64,000 nucleotides of DNA from NCBI GenBank assembly GCA_054601695.1, contig BAAHQB010000411.1, forward strand, positions 58,329 through 122,328, written 5' to 3'. Positions 1 to 20,466 of this stretch are shown here, in pieces; position 1 is the stretch's first letter, and every line of letters starts with the position of its first letter. A model generated the notes under the pieces. The model saw only the letters and a list, made by a program, of their open reading frames with translations. It had not been told where the DNA came from and did not search any database. This DNA is from Amorphochlora amoebiformis (taxonomy: Eukaryota > Cercozoa > Chlorarachniophyceae). The position numbers and the translations under genes are program-made.

Positions 1-114
1 TATAATATATATAATATATATATAATATTTTAGCACAGCGTAAGTATATTAGTATATATCATATATATAGATACGTTTGTTATGTTAATTATTATGCCAT
101 GGGTTATCATTGTG

Positions 115-150
<36 letters not shown>

Positions 151-180
151 GAATATAATATAATATAATATAATATAATG
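1..180. repeat. AT-rich leader with degraded tRNA-like element
   Basis: Mostly TA/TAATA low complexity. Positions 25-115 share several blocks with the better preserved element at 178-360 (tagcacagcg, then ttagt, then a shared tail ending in gttatcatt), so this looks like an eroded tandem copy of it. No coding potential is seen. Confidence 0.5.
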
Positions 181-360
181 TTGTTAGCACAGCGGTAAGG
201 TATTTTAGTGTTTGTCGATATTTGGGTTGAGACCCGTTTGTTTTGTTGGATGATGCCGGCTGGATTATCATTCAGTTGGGGTCACTCCTGGGATCACTCA
301 GCAGGGGGGATCTGCATAATGCATCTACGGTGCGTCTGGTCGTTTCTGTTATGGTGAGTA
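178..360 (+). mobile_element. tRNA-derived SINE-like element
   Basis: TAGCACAGCGG at 185-195 fits the polymerase III box A consensus TRGYNNANNGG. GGTTGAGACCC at 225-235 is at tRNA-like spacing but is only an imperfect box B (two mismatches in the core). A related copy lies on the opposite strand at 18,640-18,855, a degraded one at 25-115, and shorter 5' matches occur near 860 and 21,770. The dispersal and box A suggest a tRNA-derived SINE. No target-site duplication can be defined because the flanks are AT repeat. Confidence 0.4.
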
Positions 361-519
361 GGATCTATCTACTCGTTGTCGGAGTAGCGTCTATCTATGG
401 GTAGTCTATGGGTACCTACGACGTTATACCTTCCGTCTATCTATGGGAAGTCTATGGGTGGCTACGACGTTGTACCTTCCAAAGCGGAGGAAAATATCGC
501 CGTGGAGGAAAATATCGCC

Positions 520-522
<3 letters not shown>

Positions 523-572
<50 letters not shown>

Positions 573-827
573 TATATTATATATATGTGTGTACATGTGT
601 GTATATGTGTATATGTGTTTAATATATGTGTGTATACATGTTTGTATATGTGTATGTATGTATGTATATATAAATGTGTGTGTATATGTGTGTATATATG
701 TATATGTGTACGTGTGTATATTGATATATACATATGTATGTATTATATATATATATACATATATATGTATATGTATATTCAGGTTCTGGTGAACGCGGAT
801 GGGTTATTCTACTCAAAAAAAAAGGTA

Positions 828-859
<32 letters not shown>

Positions 860-860
860 A
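523..860. repeat. (AT)n and (GTAT)n microsatellite block
   Basis: Nearly continuous AT and TG/TA alternation. A short unique stretch at 780-825 is the only inter-repeat sequence. All open frames here are Tyr-Ile products of the AT dinucleotide. Confidence 0.9.
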
Positions 861-2050
861 GTGCAGCGGTCCGGCAGGCCGGTAGTACGGTCCGGCCTAG
901 CGGTAATATGCTAGGCAATCAACTTCGCTGGTGCAGTGGTGTTCTAGTTGTCCGAGGTTGACTGTTGTCCGTTTGGACCATGGGTTCCGGTGTACGTTAA
1001 CACTCCCCCTCGACGCGCCGCTCCTCCCAGCGTCGACTTATGCTGCACTCTTGGTTGGAGCCACATACGCTTCCGTGTCCAGATATGCCTCCGCAAACCT
1101 GAAGATCGTTGTTGCATTCCAGACTCCCACACATCCGGTGTGCTTCTTCAGTGTGCTTTCCCCCTTTTTCTGGTGTCACACTTGCCGTTGGAGATTACTA
1201 TTTCCAGATGTTGTAGCTCTGCACTCGATTTCATCTCGCAGTCCTGACCCATCATCACATATCTGACGATCCTTCGATTCCTCATCATTTATCATTCTCT
1301 ATCATTCTTTGTCATGACGTCGCAGCAAAAACTTGGCATCTTGACCGTCATCCGCATGACATCGCAGCCACGATTGGCTTCTTGACTGTCATTTGCAGCA
1401 TTGCTGTCCACGTTCATCGACGTCCTCAGCATAGCTGGTCTCACGAGCATCTTCCACGTCGTTGTTCTTCGACGTCCCGGGCCTGTCCCCTCCACCGTCC
1501 AGCACTACATCCCATCGTCGAACCTTAACATCCGCTGGCGTTGTCCTTCGACGTCCCGGGCCTGTCCGGCCCCCTCTCCAGCGCTACATCCCTCAACAGC
1601 CGTCCTACTTGTCCACGCCGTAAGCTCCCCCTCTTGAACGTCATCCTTGTCGTTGAAGACAAGCGGCTTACTCGTCCTTAACATGGCTCACACGAGCCTC
1701 ACCTACACCGTTGTCCTTCGAATTCCTGGGCCTGTTCTGCGCCGCTCGGCCCAGCGCTACATCCCAACGTCGAACCACAATGTTGTTTCTGGCTTGCTCA
1801 GTGTCTTTGTCAACTCTGTCAGCCCTCTTCAACGTCATCCTTGTCGTTGAACACAATCGGGACACAGAGTCTCAGCTCCCCCTTTTCAACGTCATCCTTG
1901 TCGTTGAAGACCATCGGGACACAGAGTCTCATCTCCCCCTCTTCAACATCATCCTTGGCGTTGAAGACAATTGGGAACATGCGGTGTCAGGTCCCCCTCT
2001 TCAACGTCATCTTTCAAGACAATTGGGACACACAGTCTCAGCCGTTCGAT
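860..2050. repeat. GC-richer island with degenerate tandem units
   Basis: About 1.2 kb of higher-GC sequence. From about 1,440 it holds degenerate units sharing ttcgacgtcccgggcctgtc and agcgctacatccc. From about 1,820 there are roughly 55-bp units built on cttcaacgtcatccttgtcg and gggacacagagtctca. The first 40 bases resemble the 5' end of the tRNA-like element. No frame gives a recognisable protein, so I treat it as repeat-derived. Confidence 0.5.
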
Positions 2051-2135
<85 letters not shown>

Positions 2136-2213
2136 TATATATATAATCTATATTCATTAATGCACACAAAAAAAATACACATATATATTACATATATGTG
2201 TATACATATATTA

Positions 2214-2246
<33 letters not shown>

Positions 2247-2251
2247 TTCAG

Positions 2252-2308
2252 AGGTCGATGTTGGAGATTTTGCCGCACGTGACGGTTCTAACGCATCTAT
2301 CACGATCG
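2252..2308 (+). CDS. Isolated internal exon of an unidentified gene
   Basis: A 57-bp segment between a TTTCAG acceptor and a GTATCT donor. Read as two bases plus 18 codons plus one base it encodes [19 protein letters not shown], which is open and not low complexity. The last 16 bases with the donor recur in the tandem array just downstream, the same pattern seen next to securely modelled exons in this window. No partner exons were found nearby, so the parent gene, its start and its function are unknown. Confidence 0.4.
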
Positions 2309-3240
2309 GTATCTGTAAACCATATGTAATAGATATGTATATGTCTTACACATGTAGCTTCTTATGCATCTATCACGATCGGTATCTGTAAACCATATGT
2401 AATAGATATCTATATGTCTTACACATGTACCTTCTTATGCATCTATCACGATCGGTATCTGTAAATAATATTTAATAGATATCTATATGCCTTACACATG
2501 TAGCTTCTTATGCATCTATCACGATCGGTATCTGTAAACCACATGTAATAGATATCTGTATGTCTTACACATGTAGGTTCTAACGCATGTATCTATCACG
2601 ATCAGTATGAATATATCATATCCACTAAAACATATCTAGGTTCTAACGCATCTGTCATCGCCATCAATATGTCATATCCACTAGATATAATTACACATCT
2701 ATCGCATCTGTCGCGATCGGTATAAACAATATGTCATATCCAACAGATCAATAGATATGTTTTACACATGTAGGTTCGGTATAAATAAAATGTCATATCC
2801 AATAGAGCAATAGATATGTTTTACACATGTAGGTTCGGTATAAATAATATGTCATATCCAATAGATGAATAGATATGTTTTACACATGTAGGTTCGGTAT
2901 AAATAATATGTCATATCCAATAGAGCAATAGATATGTTTTACAAATGTAGGTTCGGTATAAATAAAATGTCATATCCAATAGATCAATAGATATGTTTTA
3001 CACATGTAGGTTCGGTATAAATAATATGTCATATCCAATAGACAATAGATATGTTTTACACATGTAGGTTCGGTATAAATAATATATCATATCCAATAGA
3101 CAATAGATACGTTTTACACATGTAGGTGCTATCGCATCTGTCGCGATTGGTATGAATATGCCATATCATATCCAATAGATATATTTTACACTGTTCTAAC
3201 GCATATGTCACCATCAGTATCTATATCATATCCAAAAGAT
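2309..3240 (+). repeat. Minisatellite seeded by an exon edge
   Basis: The first part (to about 2,600) has roughly 75-bp units each containing gcatctatcacgatcg followed by gtatctgta, a copy of the preceding exon end plus donor. The second part (about 2,760-3,120) has roughly 60-bp units with ggttcg followed by gtataaata and catatccaatag, about six to seven copies. Copies diverge gradually, and both parts keep the CG|GTAT junction. Confidence 0.8.
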
Positions 3241-5190
<1,950 letters not shown>

Positions 5191-5384
5191 TGTAGGTAAA
5201 TGGTAGTGGCCTGCAGTTTTTGATATCGACGTGTGTCAACTCCCGAACCCGCAACGACACGTTCCAATTTAGGGTATCACAAAAAGAACACTCTATAACA
5301 ACATAAAAAAACACTCCTATTCACCAAGAGAGACTCAGCGAAATAGGATAGACCTCAACAATGGACAAAACGACCTCCTACTGC

Positions 5385-5625
5385 TAGAGCGACCTCTTAC
5401 CTATTTAGCTAGACACCGACCCCCTAGCAATAGAGACCGAACTCCTAGCGATAGAGACCGACCTCCTGCTAGCGATAGAGACCAACCTAGCGATGGAGAC
5501 CGACCTTCTAGCAATAGAGAGCGACCTCCTAGCGATAGAGACCGACCTTCTAGCAATAGAGAGCGACCTCCTGGCGATAAAGAGCGATCTCCCAGCGATA
5601 GAGACCCAGAGAGAGACATCGAGAA
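5385..5625. repeat. 21-bp minisatellite, potentially coding
   Basis: About eleven degenerate units of cgacctcctagcgatagagac. The 21-bp length keeps frame. On the plus strand the array is open from a TAG at about 5,270 to a TAA near 5,636 and encodes Arg/Asp/Pro/Ser repeats such as DRPPSDRD, resembling RD/RS-rich tails. No start codon precedes it. It could be a terminal exon or only a repeat; the minus strand is open as a Ser/Leu/Arg repeat. Confidence 0.35.
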
Positions 5626-5635
5626 TCATCTTCAC

Positions 5636-5639
<4 letters not shown>

Positions 5640-5670
<31 letters not shown>

Positions 5671-6274
5671 TTGTGATGCACAGTACGTAATTAACAGGTT
5701 TACGTATGATATTGATCTGTTATGTTATATAATGTGTATGTATGTCAAATCTTTGTATAATTGAGGGTTGTTATCAGTCGTGTATGTATGTTTGATCTTT
5801 GCATAATTGGTGTTTGTTATCAGTCGAGTAGCCCACAGGAAGCTTCCAAGTTCGTCCGGGCGATCGAGAGGGGAATCGCCATCGCCAAAGAACCACACTA
5901 GCCAAACACAAAACACTTCACTTGTGAATAATGCTTACAAACCTAAGATAGCCTAGATAACACTATCACCCACCCCGCCCCACCCCTTGGACTGTTTGTT
6001 AAGATAAGCAACAAAGTCTGTCCCTTTGCGTTAAGCTTAACTTTTTGACCAGTTTAAATGTGAATTTATGCATACAGACTTCATATATAGTCATCGAGTT
6101 TCACATCATGGGTGAGTATATATGTAGTTAACTGGACCGTTACTGCTAGACTAGAGGTAAAGTTGGTCGATTCTGTAGATTGAAGGAAGACAACTTCACA
6201 TGAATTAATTGCACTAAGTTGCAATATTAACTGAAATATCTCAAATTCAAACGGTGAACCGTGAATGTTAGTGG

Positions 6275-6319
<45 letters not shown>

Positions 6320-6407
6320 CTTATATATATCTAGATATATATATATATATATATATATCTAGATATGTATACTATAATATGTATGTATGTATGTATATGT
6401 ATCTAGA

Positions 6408-6466
<59 letters not shown>

Positions 6467-8072
6467 GTATATATATATTTAATTATATTCTAGTATAATT
6501 GCAATGTCACATGATCTAGAACTTGTTCCCTTCTATCTCGCTTAGTACTGGTAGACAGTGGTAGTAGGAGGCTGTCTAGGGCTAGATACTAGAGATAAGC
6601 TGTGACCATGAACTAGATGAAGTATCGTCTAATAGATAGAAAAAACGTTTCGAATCTAGATCATGGCCATAAAAGCATATATACATGAGACGTCATGTGT
6701 GTGAGTACTACAACCAGTACAAGGTGAAAATACGTGCGAACATCTTGATTCTGGACATGAGACGCACGTACCTGGTGTCCGATGTGTATGACAACTGCAT
6801 TGTATTGGACGTGAGTCACGTGAAGCTCCGACACGTTAAATAGGCAAGCATACGTACTAGACGTATGCCAATATGACAACTGAGTACGCATTTACCATTA
6901 TTACTACTATATGAATCATATGATTGTATATACTGGTACGTATAAATACGTATATGTAGTATTATGTACGTACGCGTACATACTACGTGGTACGTATGCA
7001 TAATTGTAGTTTTATAGCTGTACGTATTAAAGTTATGCGTACACTCTGAGGGCCTCTAACGCACTCTAGGCACTATTCGCACAAACTGATACATCATCTC
7101 CGAGCTTTATAGCTATACATATTAAAAGTTATGTACATATGCGCTCCGAGGGCCTCTAATATTGTACGCACTGTACACACAAACTGATACATCATAGCTG
7201 GACAGAGGTGATTGGCCACATGCAGACATGGAGAAATCAACGTCCACACCCAGTTCATAATCGATGATGAGTGTATTCTACTTTTCTAGGACGCAGTGTC
7301 ATTCTCTAGATTCTGCTGTAATCTCTACTAGCCCGCTGTGGCAAGCTTTGCATACAATAGCACATGTATAAATACATGTATACATACGAACGAATTCACG
7401 AGTTGATGATCTAACAGAAAAATCTTTCAATGCATGTACTAGATGTAACTTCGGACGTGTAAGTAAGTATGCAAAATATGAATGATGAGGAAGGACACGT
7501 GTATCTAATGTGTTATACACGTATCAGTGTACGTGCATAAAGCGCTGTCGTCGCTACCGGCCGCGCGTGCTTGCGTGTTTGCACTTGTAATTGTCACACG
7601 GATCATAAGCAATGTATCACAGCACTGTTCGGGAACACATCAGGTCGGAATTCGAGCTTCAGTTGACATGATATGATTCATATCACTTCGAGGGTCGAGG
7701 GTCTCTCTAACCCTGACACTAATTACTCAAGTTACTATAACCCTAATAGCCAAATTTAACCCAATAAAGTCCAGTCACAGACCCTAACTATTACACGTCT
7801 GCATGCACAAGTCGTGGTGTTTATCCCTAGCCCAACAAACTAGCCTTACAACTAGCCGTCCGTACATGCATAACCTAGAGGCCTAGCAGTCCAATTGCAT
7901 GAGATAAATACTGGCTAGCTTCAAGAGTGACCCAAATCTAAATCATGATACTATTGGGCAGGCTAGGCTGGCCTATCCTATCCTATCCTATCCTATCCTC
8001 CCACTATCATCAGTCTTGTTTGGCCACGATATCATGTACATTCTTAAAATGCCATGATATCTCTCTCTCTCG

Positions 8073-8080
<8 letters not shown>
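5640..8080. other. Unique AT-rich intergenic sequence, no gene seen
   Basis: Apart from AT microsatellites at 5,640-5,670 and 6,280-6,480 and a short tatcc repeat at 7,975-8,000, this is mostly non-repetitive. No frame exceeds about 80 codons and none shows a recognisable motif or paired splice sites. Short duplicated phrases (gagggcctctaa near 7,050 and 7,150; acaaactgatacatcat near 7,085 and 7,180) indicate local duplication. Confidence 0.6.
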
Positions 8081-8117
<37 letters not shown>

Positions 8118-8149
8118 ATATTATGTTTATTATTACATGCATACATAGA

Positions 8150-8156
8150 TATAGAC

Positions 8157-8197
<41 letters not shown>

Positions 8198-8232
8198 GTA
8201 CATTGTTTAAATATACCATAGTATATATATAT

Positions 8233-8301
<69 letters not shown>

Positions 8302-8320
8302 ATACTAGTACTACTACGAG
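8150..8320. repeat. (AT)n microsatellite
   Basis: AT dinucleotide with a few interruptions, running directly into the minisatellite that follows. Confidence 0.85.
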
Positions 8321-8324
8321 TAGT

Positions 8325-8690
8325 CGAGTGTTATACTCGTATTTGTGATGATGGAATACCAATTTCAGCCCTATAGCGAATAGTGTATCGAGTGTTGTAG
8401 GTCACCTCAATGATGGAGTCATCCCTAGATCGAATAGTGTTTCGAGTGTTATAGGTCACCTGAATGATGGAGGAATACCAATTTCGACCCTATATCGAAT
8501 AGTGTATCGAGTCTTATATAGGTCACCTGAATGATGACGGAATACCAATTCAGCTTTAGATCGAATAGTATATCGAGTGTTATAGGTCACCTGAATGATG
8601 GAGGAATACCAATTTCAGCCCTATATCGAATAGTACATCGAGTCTTATATAGGTCACCTCAATGATGGAGGAATACCAATTTCATGCAGA
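8325..8690. repeat. About 65-bp minisatellite, 5-6 copies
   Basis: Units contain ggaataccaatttcag, ctatatcgaatagtgtatcg and gttataggtcacct. Copies differ by small indels. Each unit contains an acceptor-like ATTTCAG and a donor-like AG|GTCACC, so it may be an amplified exon edge, but no parent exon was identified. Confidence 0.75.
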
Positions 8691-8754
8691 GATTAGTGAA
8701 TGAAGATACACACACATACATGCATCGCATTATAACCAATAAAACACAGTAAAA

Positions 8755-8757
8755 TAT

Positions 8758-8791
<34 letters not shown>

Positions 8792-8809
8792 CAAATAAAT
8801 ATACATATA

Positions 8810-8860
<51 letters not shown>

Positions 8861-8906
8861 ATATGTATATACATATATATATACACATGTACATCCATTT
8901 GTATTT

Positions 8907-8967
<61 letters not shown>

Positions 8968-9010
8968 GTATATAGACATAATATTATTATTCATAAATAT
9001 ATATAATTAA

Positions 9011-9079
<69 letters not shown>

Positions 9080-9090
9080 TTGTATGTATG
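8755..9090. repeat. (AT)n microsatellite
   Basis: Interrupted AT dinucleotide. No coding potential beyond Tyr-Ile repeats. Confidence 0.85.
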
Positions 9091-9139
9091 TATGTATTTA
9101 AAGCGTAGTGTAAATTGTGTGTGAAGAAAATTAAACCTG

Positions 9140-9515
9140 AGAAGACTCGAAGTCACCACTAGACAACTCGAACTCACAACTAGGCAACTCGATAAGTCAC
9201 CACTAGACGACTCGAACTCACCACTAGACGACTCAATAAGTCACCACTAGACGACTCGAACTCACCACTAGACGACTCGATGTCACCACTAGACGACTCG
9301 ATAAGTCACCACTAGACGACTCGATAAGTCACCCTAGACGACTCGATAAGTCACCACTAGACGACTCGATAAGTCACCCTAGACGACTCGATAAGTCACC
9401 ACTAGACGACTCGATAAGTCACCACTAGACGACTCGATAAGTCACCACTAGACTACTCGATAAGTCACCACTAGACGTCTCGATATCACCACTAGACGAC
9501 TCGATGTCCCACTAC
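9140..9515. repeat. About 23-bp minisatellite
   Basis: Roughly seventeen units of the form agtcaccactagacgactc plus gata, with occasional short units lacking an a or the gata tail. The units at the left end are the most diverged. No coding role is apparent. Confidence 0.85.
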
Positions 9516-9539
9516 CATCACATTGAAACATTTACATTA

Positions 9540-10230
<691 letters not shown>

Positions 10231-10304
10231 CGGGTGTGTGTGTCCGAGGGCGTTTCGTGATCAGGGAATAGATTGGAGTCCAAGGGCCAGCACAAGCCCA
10301 TCTT

Positions 10305-10375
10305 CCAACCCTACTATTCAAGGACCACAACCCTACCATTCAAGGACCACAACCCTACCATTCAAGGACCACAAG
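10305..10375. repeat. 21-bp tandem repeat, three copies
   Basis: Three adjacent copies of ccctaccattcaaggaccac plus aa. The surrounding 10,230-10,560 is unique but has no convincing coding frame. Confidence 0.8.
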
Positions 10376-10581
10376 TGAATCTTACAGCTGTAGGTTTCTG
10401 CGTTCAAGCCTACCTCATTCTCTTTGTTCATCCACTACTGCCGCCTAGTCTCTTGCTAGCTGAACAAGGGTTAAGACTAGGGTAGGTAAGCTTTGGGTTT
10501 AACCTAGGGTCGAGCTTTATAAATATGGATAATATATATGCGGTATGAATGTATGTAGTATTTCGCAATATATCTAAATGC

Positions 10582-10629
<48 letters not shown>

Positions 10630-10659
10630 GTATGTATATATATTAAATGTATATACGAA

Positions 10660-10975
10660 AAATTGGAGAGCGAGAGAGAAGGGAGATAGAAGGGAGTGAA
10701 AGAGGATTAGAGAGATTTAGAAGGAAAGAGAGAGAGAGAGAGAGAGAGGAAAGAGCGAGAGCGAGAGAGAGAGAGGGAGAGAGAGGAAAACGGATGAGCA
10801 AAAGAGAAGAGCTATACAGAAAGAAGATATACAGAGAAGAAAGAGAAGAGGAAGAGAGGAGAGAGAGAATAGAGAGGAGAGAGAGAGAGGAGAGAGAGGG
10901 GAGAGAGAGATAGAGAGTGGAATGAGAAGAGAATGAGAGAAGAAGAGGGACAGAGATTGAAAAAGAGAAAGGGAG
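10660..10975. repeat. Polypurine GA tract
   Basis: About 315 bp of nearly pure purine on the plus strand (GAGA with A-runs), mirror-like in places. The 88-codon plus frame and 135-codon minus frame come from composition alone (Arg/Glu or Ser/Leu). Such tracts can form triplex (H) DNA. Confidence 0.85.
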
Positions 10976-11089
10976 AAGGTACACCCTGCCTGGGGGGAGT
11001 GCGTTCTCCTCTGAAGCTGAATGAAGAAGGTTGTTGCCTTTGTTGTCCACTAAATTGATTTCTGCGCGGTTCTGGTAGATAGTTGTAGG

Positions 11090-11160
11090 TTAGGGTTGAG
11101 GTTAGGATTAGGGTTAGGATTAGGGTTAGGATTAGGGTTAGGAATAGGGGTTGGGTTTTT
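11090..11160 (+). repeat. Short interstitial telomere-like tract
   Basis: Seven to eight units alternating GGTTAG and GATTAG variants, G-rich strand on plus, followed by a poly-T. It is degenerate compared with the arrays at 30.7-32.2 kb, so it is an old interstitial tract and not a chromosome end. Confidence 0.8.
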
Positions 11161-11258
11161 TTTGGGCCAATGGAGCGCGTCGTTGTGCTTGTTCGACTAC
11201 GCTATTTATGTGATGTGTGTACATGTATATGTTATAAATAGGTATATGTCCAAATATA

Positions 11259-11259
<1 letters not shown>

Positions 11260-11321
<62 letters not shown>

Positions 11322-11335
11322 AATATTATATATAT

Positions 11336-11424
<89 letters not shown>

Positions 11425-11430
11425 GTATGA
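11260..11430. repeat. (AT)n microsatellite
   Basis: AT dinucleotide between the telomere-like tract and the unique 5' flank of the 11,980 gene. Confidence 0.9.
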
Positions 11431-11914
11431 ATGTATATTTGTAAGTATACGTATTTGACATACGATTATTACCCTCTCCAAGTGGTGTTGCCTGCAATAT
11501 CGGTACCATTTTTCAACTGTTCTCATGACAAACAACAGGATTAGACAACCCCCTACATGTACACATGTATGTATGTGTGTATGCTCTATGTATATTACTA
11601 TTTTAGTATACATGAACATATTACATATATGTGTATACGATACAAAGCAAATAGGTAAGGGGACTAGTGCCTCTGCCTCATGCTAGAATCAACATAGATC
11701 GATCCGCTCTTACCTCAAGCCAATTTTCTTCGGGGATTTTCCCCCAAATCCAGTTCTTGGCCATCTCCAGGGCTTGCGGTCTCATATAGACTCTCATTTG
11801 ACGAGTCTTTCGATACATCTATCCTAGTTGAGCTCAACTCCGACCAGTAGTGTGACAGATCAGCGTGACTGGTTCTTTCTCAAACCGACCCGAAAAAAAC
11901 CCAAAAACTTTCGA

Positions 11915-11983
11915 ATGGCTTCCCGAGGACACAAACCGAGAAAGGCCGTATTAAGCCTACTTTCAGGCAGAAGTCAGGCATGA
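11915..11983 (+). promoter_or_regulatory. Upstream ORF overlapping a start codon
   Basis: A 22-codon frame starting MASRGHKPRK ends in a TGA that overlaps the ATG of the 421-aa protein (ATGA, 11,980-11,983). If both lie on one transcript, the arrangement would suit termination-reinitiation control. The main frame itself is open further upstream without an ATG, so an upstream exon joined in frame is an alternative. Confidence 0.3.
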
Positions 11984-13245
11984 GTGCCGCCGGCAAGTGG
12001 AAAGCCTTGCTGAATGGTTCGTTCACGGGCAGGGAAGGGGTTTGTAGTAAGAGTAAGAAGAAGCGCAAGCGAGGCAAGGCTCGTACGCCCTCCCCCACCA
12101 AGCGACGGAAAAAGACGCCCACCCAGACCCGATCGGCATCGCCACCAGCTATTGAAAGCTTAACGAATCCGTTACCTCATCGAGGGAGCCCCAAACGCGA
12201 CGTCGTTGGAAATTCGCGACCCGAGGTGGAACAAAAGGAGGACAAAAAGACCAAAAAGACCATGAAGTGCGAAAACAGCGTCCTTTCGTGGAAGATGATG
12301 CTCAACAGCAAGGGACCACCGCGTGGTTCCGCAGAGGAACGTCTCGTGAACGAACACAGGATGCTCTCCAAGAATCTAAAGCTGCTAGGTCTTGACAGGA
12401 AAACCCATGCCACAAGCGTTGACTACGTGACTATCAAGGACAAGCACAACACCAAGCCGAGGATCAAATTCGGGATCGGACCCGAGGCCAATAGCCAGTG
12501 GCACTGGTTCTTTGTCGCCACGATGACCACCTCTCGTGTGAATGAGTCAGAGTCCAATCATGTGAGAGCCCTCGAGTTCAAAATGAAACTCGACAAGTTC
12601 CAGCTCGCGCAGGGTTCGTGCAAGGGCCAGCTCGGCAAGCGAAAATTCACTTATGGCTGCACGGGTGCCAAGCATCTGGATACGGCCGGGCGCAAGAAGC
12701 GAGAACTCATCCGATTGAGCCTCGAAAATGATACACCAGATCTCCGCACTAAGCGCTTGGCGCATGCCAAGGAGCATCAGAAAAACCTCACGTGGAGAGG
12801 GCGCGGGACCAATCGATTCGTCGATGTGGACGGCAAAGAGGTCTTTTACTCTGGGATGGCCATCGGCGCTGCGCACGACTGGGATTATCAAGATGCAGAC
12901 TTCGTTGAAGCTCCCATGGTGATCACGGGTGCGAACAGGAAGGAGAGAAATAAAGTAAAGTGGGAGGCGCAAGACGTACGGTGGATCGAGACCAAAACGC
13001 ATCAGCACCGCTGGGAGATCGACGTCAGCGGCCGCCTCGAACTGCAACCGGGATCGGAGATCGATTTTGACAGTATTCGAGTTGGAGAGTCTGTGCTCAT
13101 CGCCGACCAGATGGCAACCAAGCTTACGCCGACGTCGTACCACGTGGCGCTCAAAGGCGTCCGCCTGTTCCCGGGCTGCAACCCAAAGTTTCCAACGACT
13201 AGGTCGATATTGGAGACGCTTATTCGAGAGGACTGGAGGTCTTGA
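11980..13245 (+). CDS. Unrecognised basic protein, 421 aa, intronless
   Basis: Single uninterrupted frame from ATG to TGA, followed 46 bp later by AATAAA. Codon use is G/C-rich and unlike the surrounding DNA. Residues 1-90 are a Lys/Arg/Ser/Pro-rich tail with nuclear-localisation-like clusters (KSKKKRKRGK, KRRKKTP). Residues about 95-420 look globular, with many Trp residues (SQWHWFF, HDWDYQD, QHRWEID) and a C-terminal stretch of beta-strand-like character ending REDWRS. I do not recognise the family. The basic tail suggests a nuclear or nucleic-acid-binding protein, which is inference only. Upstream the frame stays open for at least 100 bases without an ATG, so the start is the first in-frame ATG. 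An antisense frame of 243 codons is a shadow of this gene. Confidence 0.85.
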   Translation: MSAAGKWKALLNGSFTGREGVCSKSKKKRKRGKARTPSPTKRRKKTPTQTRSASPPAIESLTNPLPHRGSPKRDVVGNSRPEVEQKEDKKTKKTMKCENSVLSWKMMLNSKGPPRGSAEERLVNEHRMLSKNLKLLGLDRKTHATSVDYVTIKDKHNTKPRIKFGIGPEANSQWHWFFVATMTTSRVNESESNHVRALEFKMKLDKFQLAQGSCKGQLGKRKFTYGCTGAKHLDTAGRKKRELIRLSLENDTPDLRTKRLAHAKEHQKNLTWRGRGTNRFVDVDGKEVFYSGMAIGAAHDWDYQDADFVEAPMVITGANRKERNKVKWEAQDVRWIETKTHQHRWEIDVSGRLELQPGSEIDFDSIRVGESVLIADQMATKLTPTSYHVALKGVRLFPGCNPKFPTTRSILETLIREDWRS

Positions 13246-13290
13246 ATCGGTGGCTTTGTACGCTCTGACTGATAACATATAACTTGAAGC

Positions 13291-13296
13291 AATAAA
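13291..13296 (+). terminator. Polyadenylation signal AATAAA
   Basis: Canonical hexamer 46 bp after the stop codon of the 421-aa protein, directly before the AT/GT microsatellite at 13,320. Confidence 0.5.
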
Positions 13297-13319
13297 AATT
13301 ACTACATCTTCGAAATACG

Positions 13320-14466
<1,147 letters not shown>

Positions 14467-14574
14467 CATAGTACATTTAATACGTAATATAATAAAGGAT
14501 GGCAAGGGTATGACGACAATGATCGATTATTCAACCTGTGTGGCAACGGTTGTGATTGAGGAAAGGTTTCCTGG

Positions 14575-20160
<5,586 letters not shown>

Positions 20161-20466
20161 GATTGCGGGGTTGTTTGAGGTGAGATGGAGATGGAGAAGG
20201 TCAGGAGGCTTTCGAGCGTCCAAGACCGGGCTCGGAACCACGTGATCCGTCCAAATGATGCCCTGAATTAGCTGCTTTGACAGCTTGGACCTATTTCTCT
20301 TCCTGATGACAGGTGTTTGACAGCCTCCCAATATATATATGTCTTTGAAGAGTTGTAACGTTGACGAAGAATAGAGGAACCGAAGAAATCCTTGGTTTAT
20401 AATTTACAAATTAAATTTATAACCTTTCGGCACAGGTTTGGGTTCCGGTTTTGGCGGGGGTAAACG
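20161..20466. promoter_or_regulatory. Divergent promoter, WD40 and EF-hand genes
   Basis: Only 306 bp separate the minus-strand ATG at 20,160 from the plus-strand ATG at 20,467 (135 bp if the in-frame ATG at 20,331 is used). The segment holds no microsatellite beyond a short tatata. A shared bidirectional promoter is inferred from the geometry, not from recognised motifs. Confidence 0.5.

Noticed and set aside
12547-13278. 243-codon antisense frame opposite the 421-aa gene
   Set aside because: Shadow of a G/C-rich sense frame. The sense strand has the start, basic tail and polyadenylation signal.
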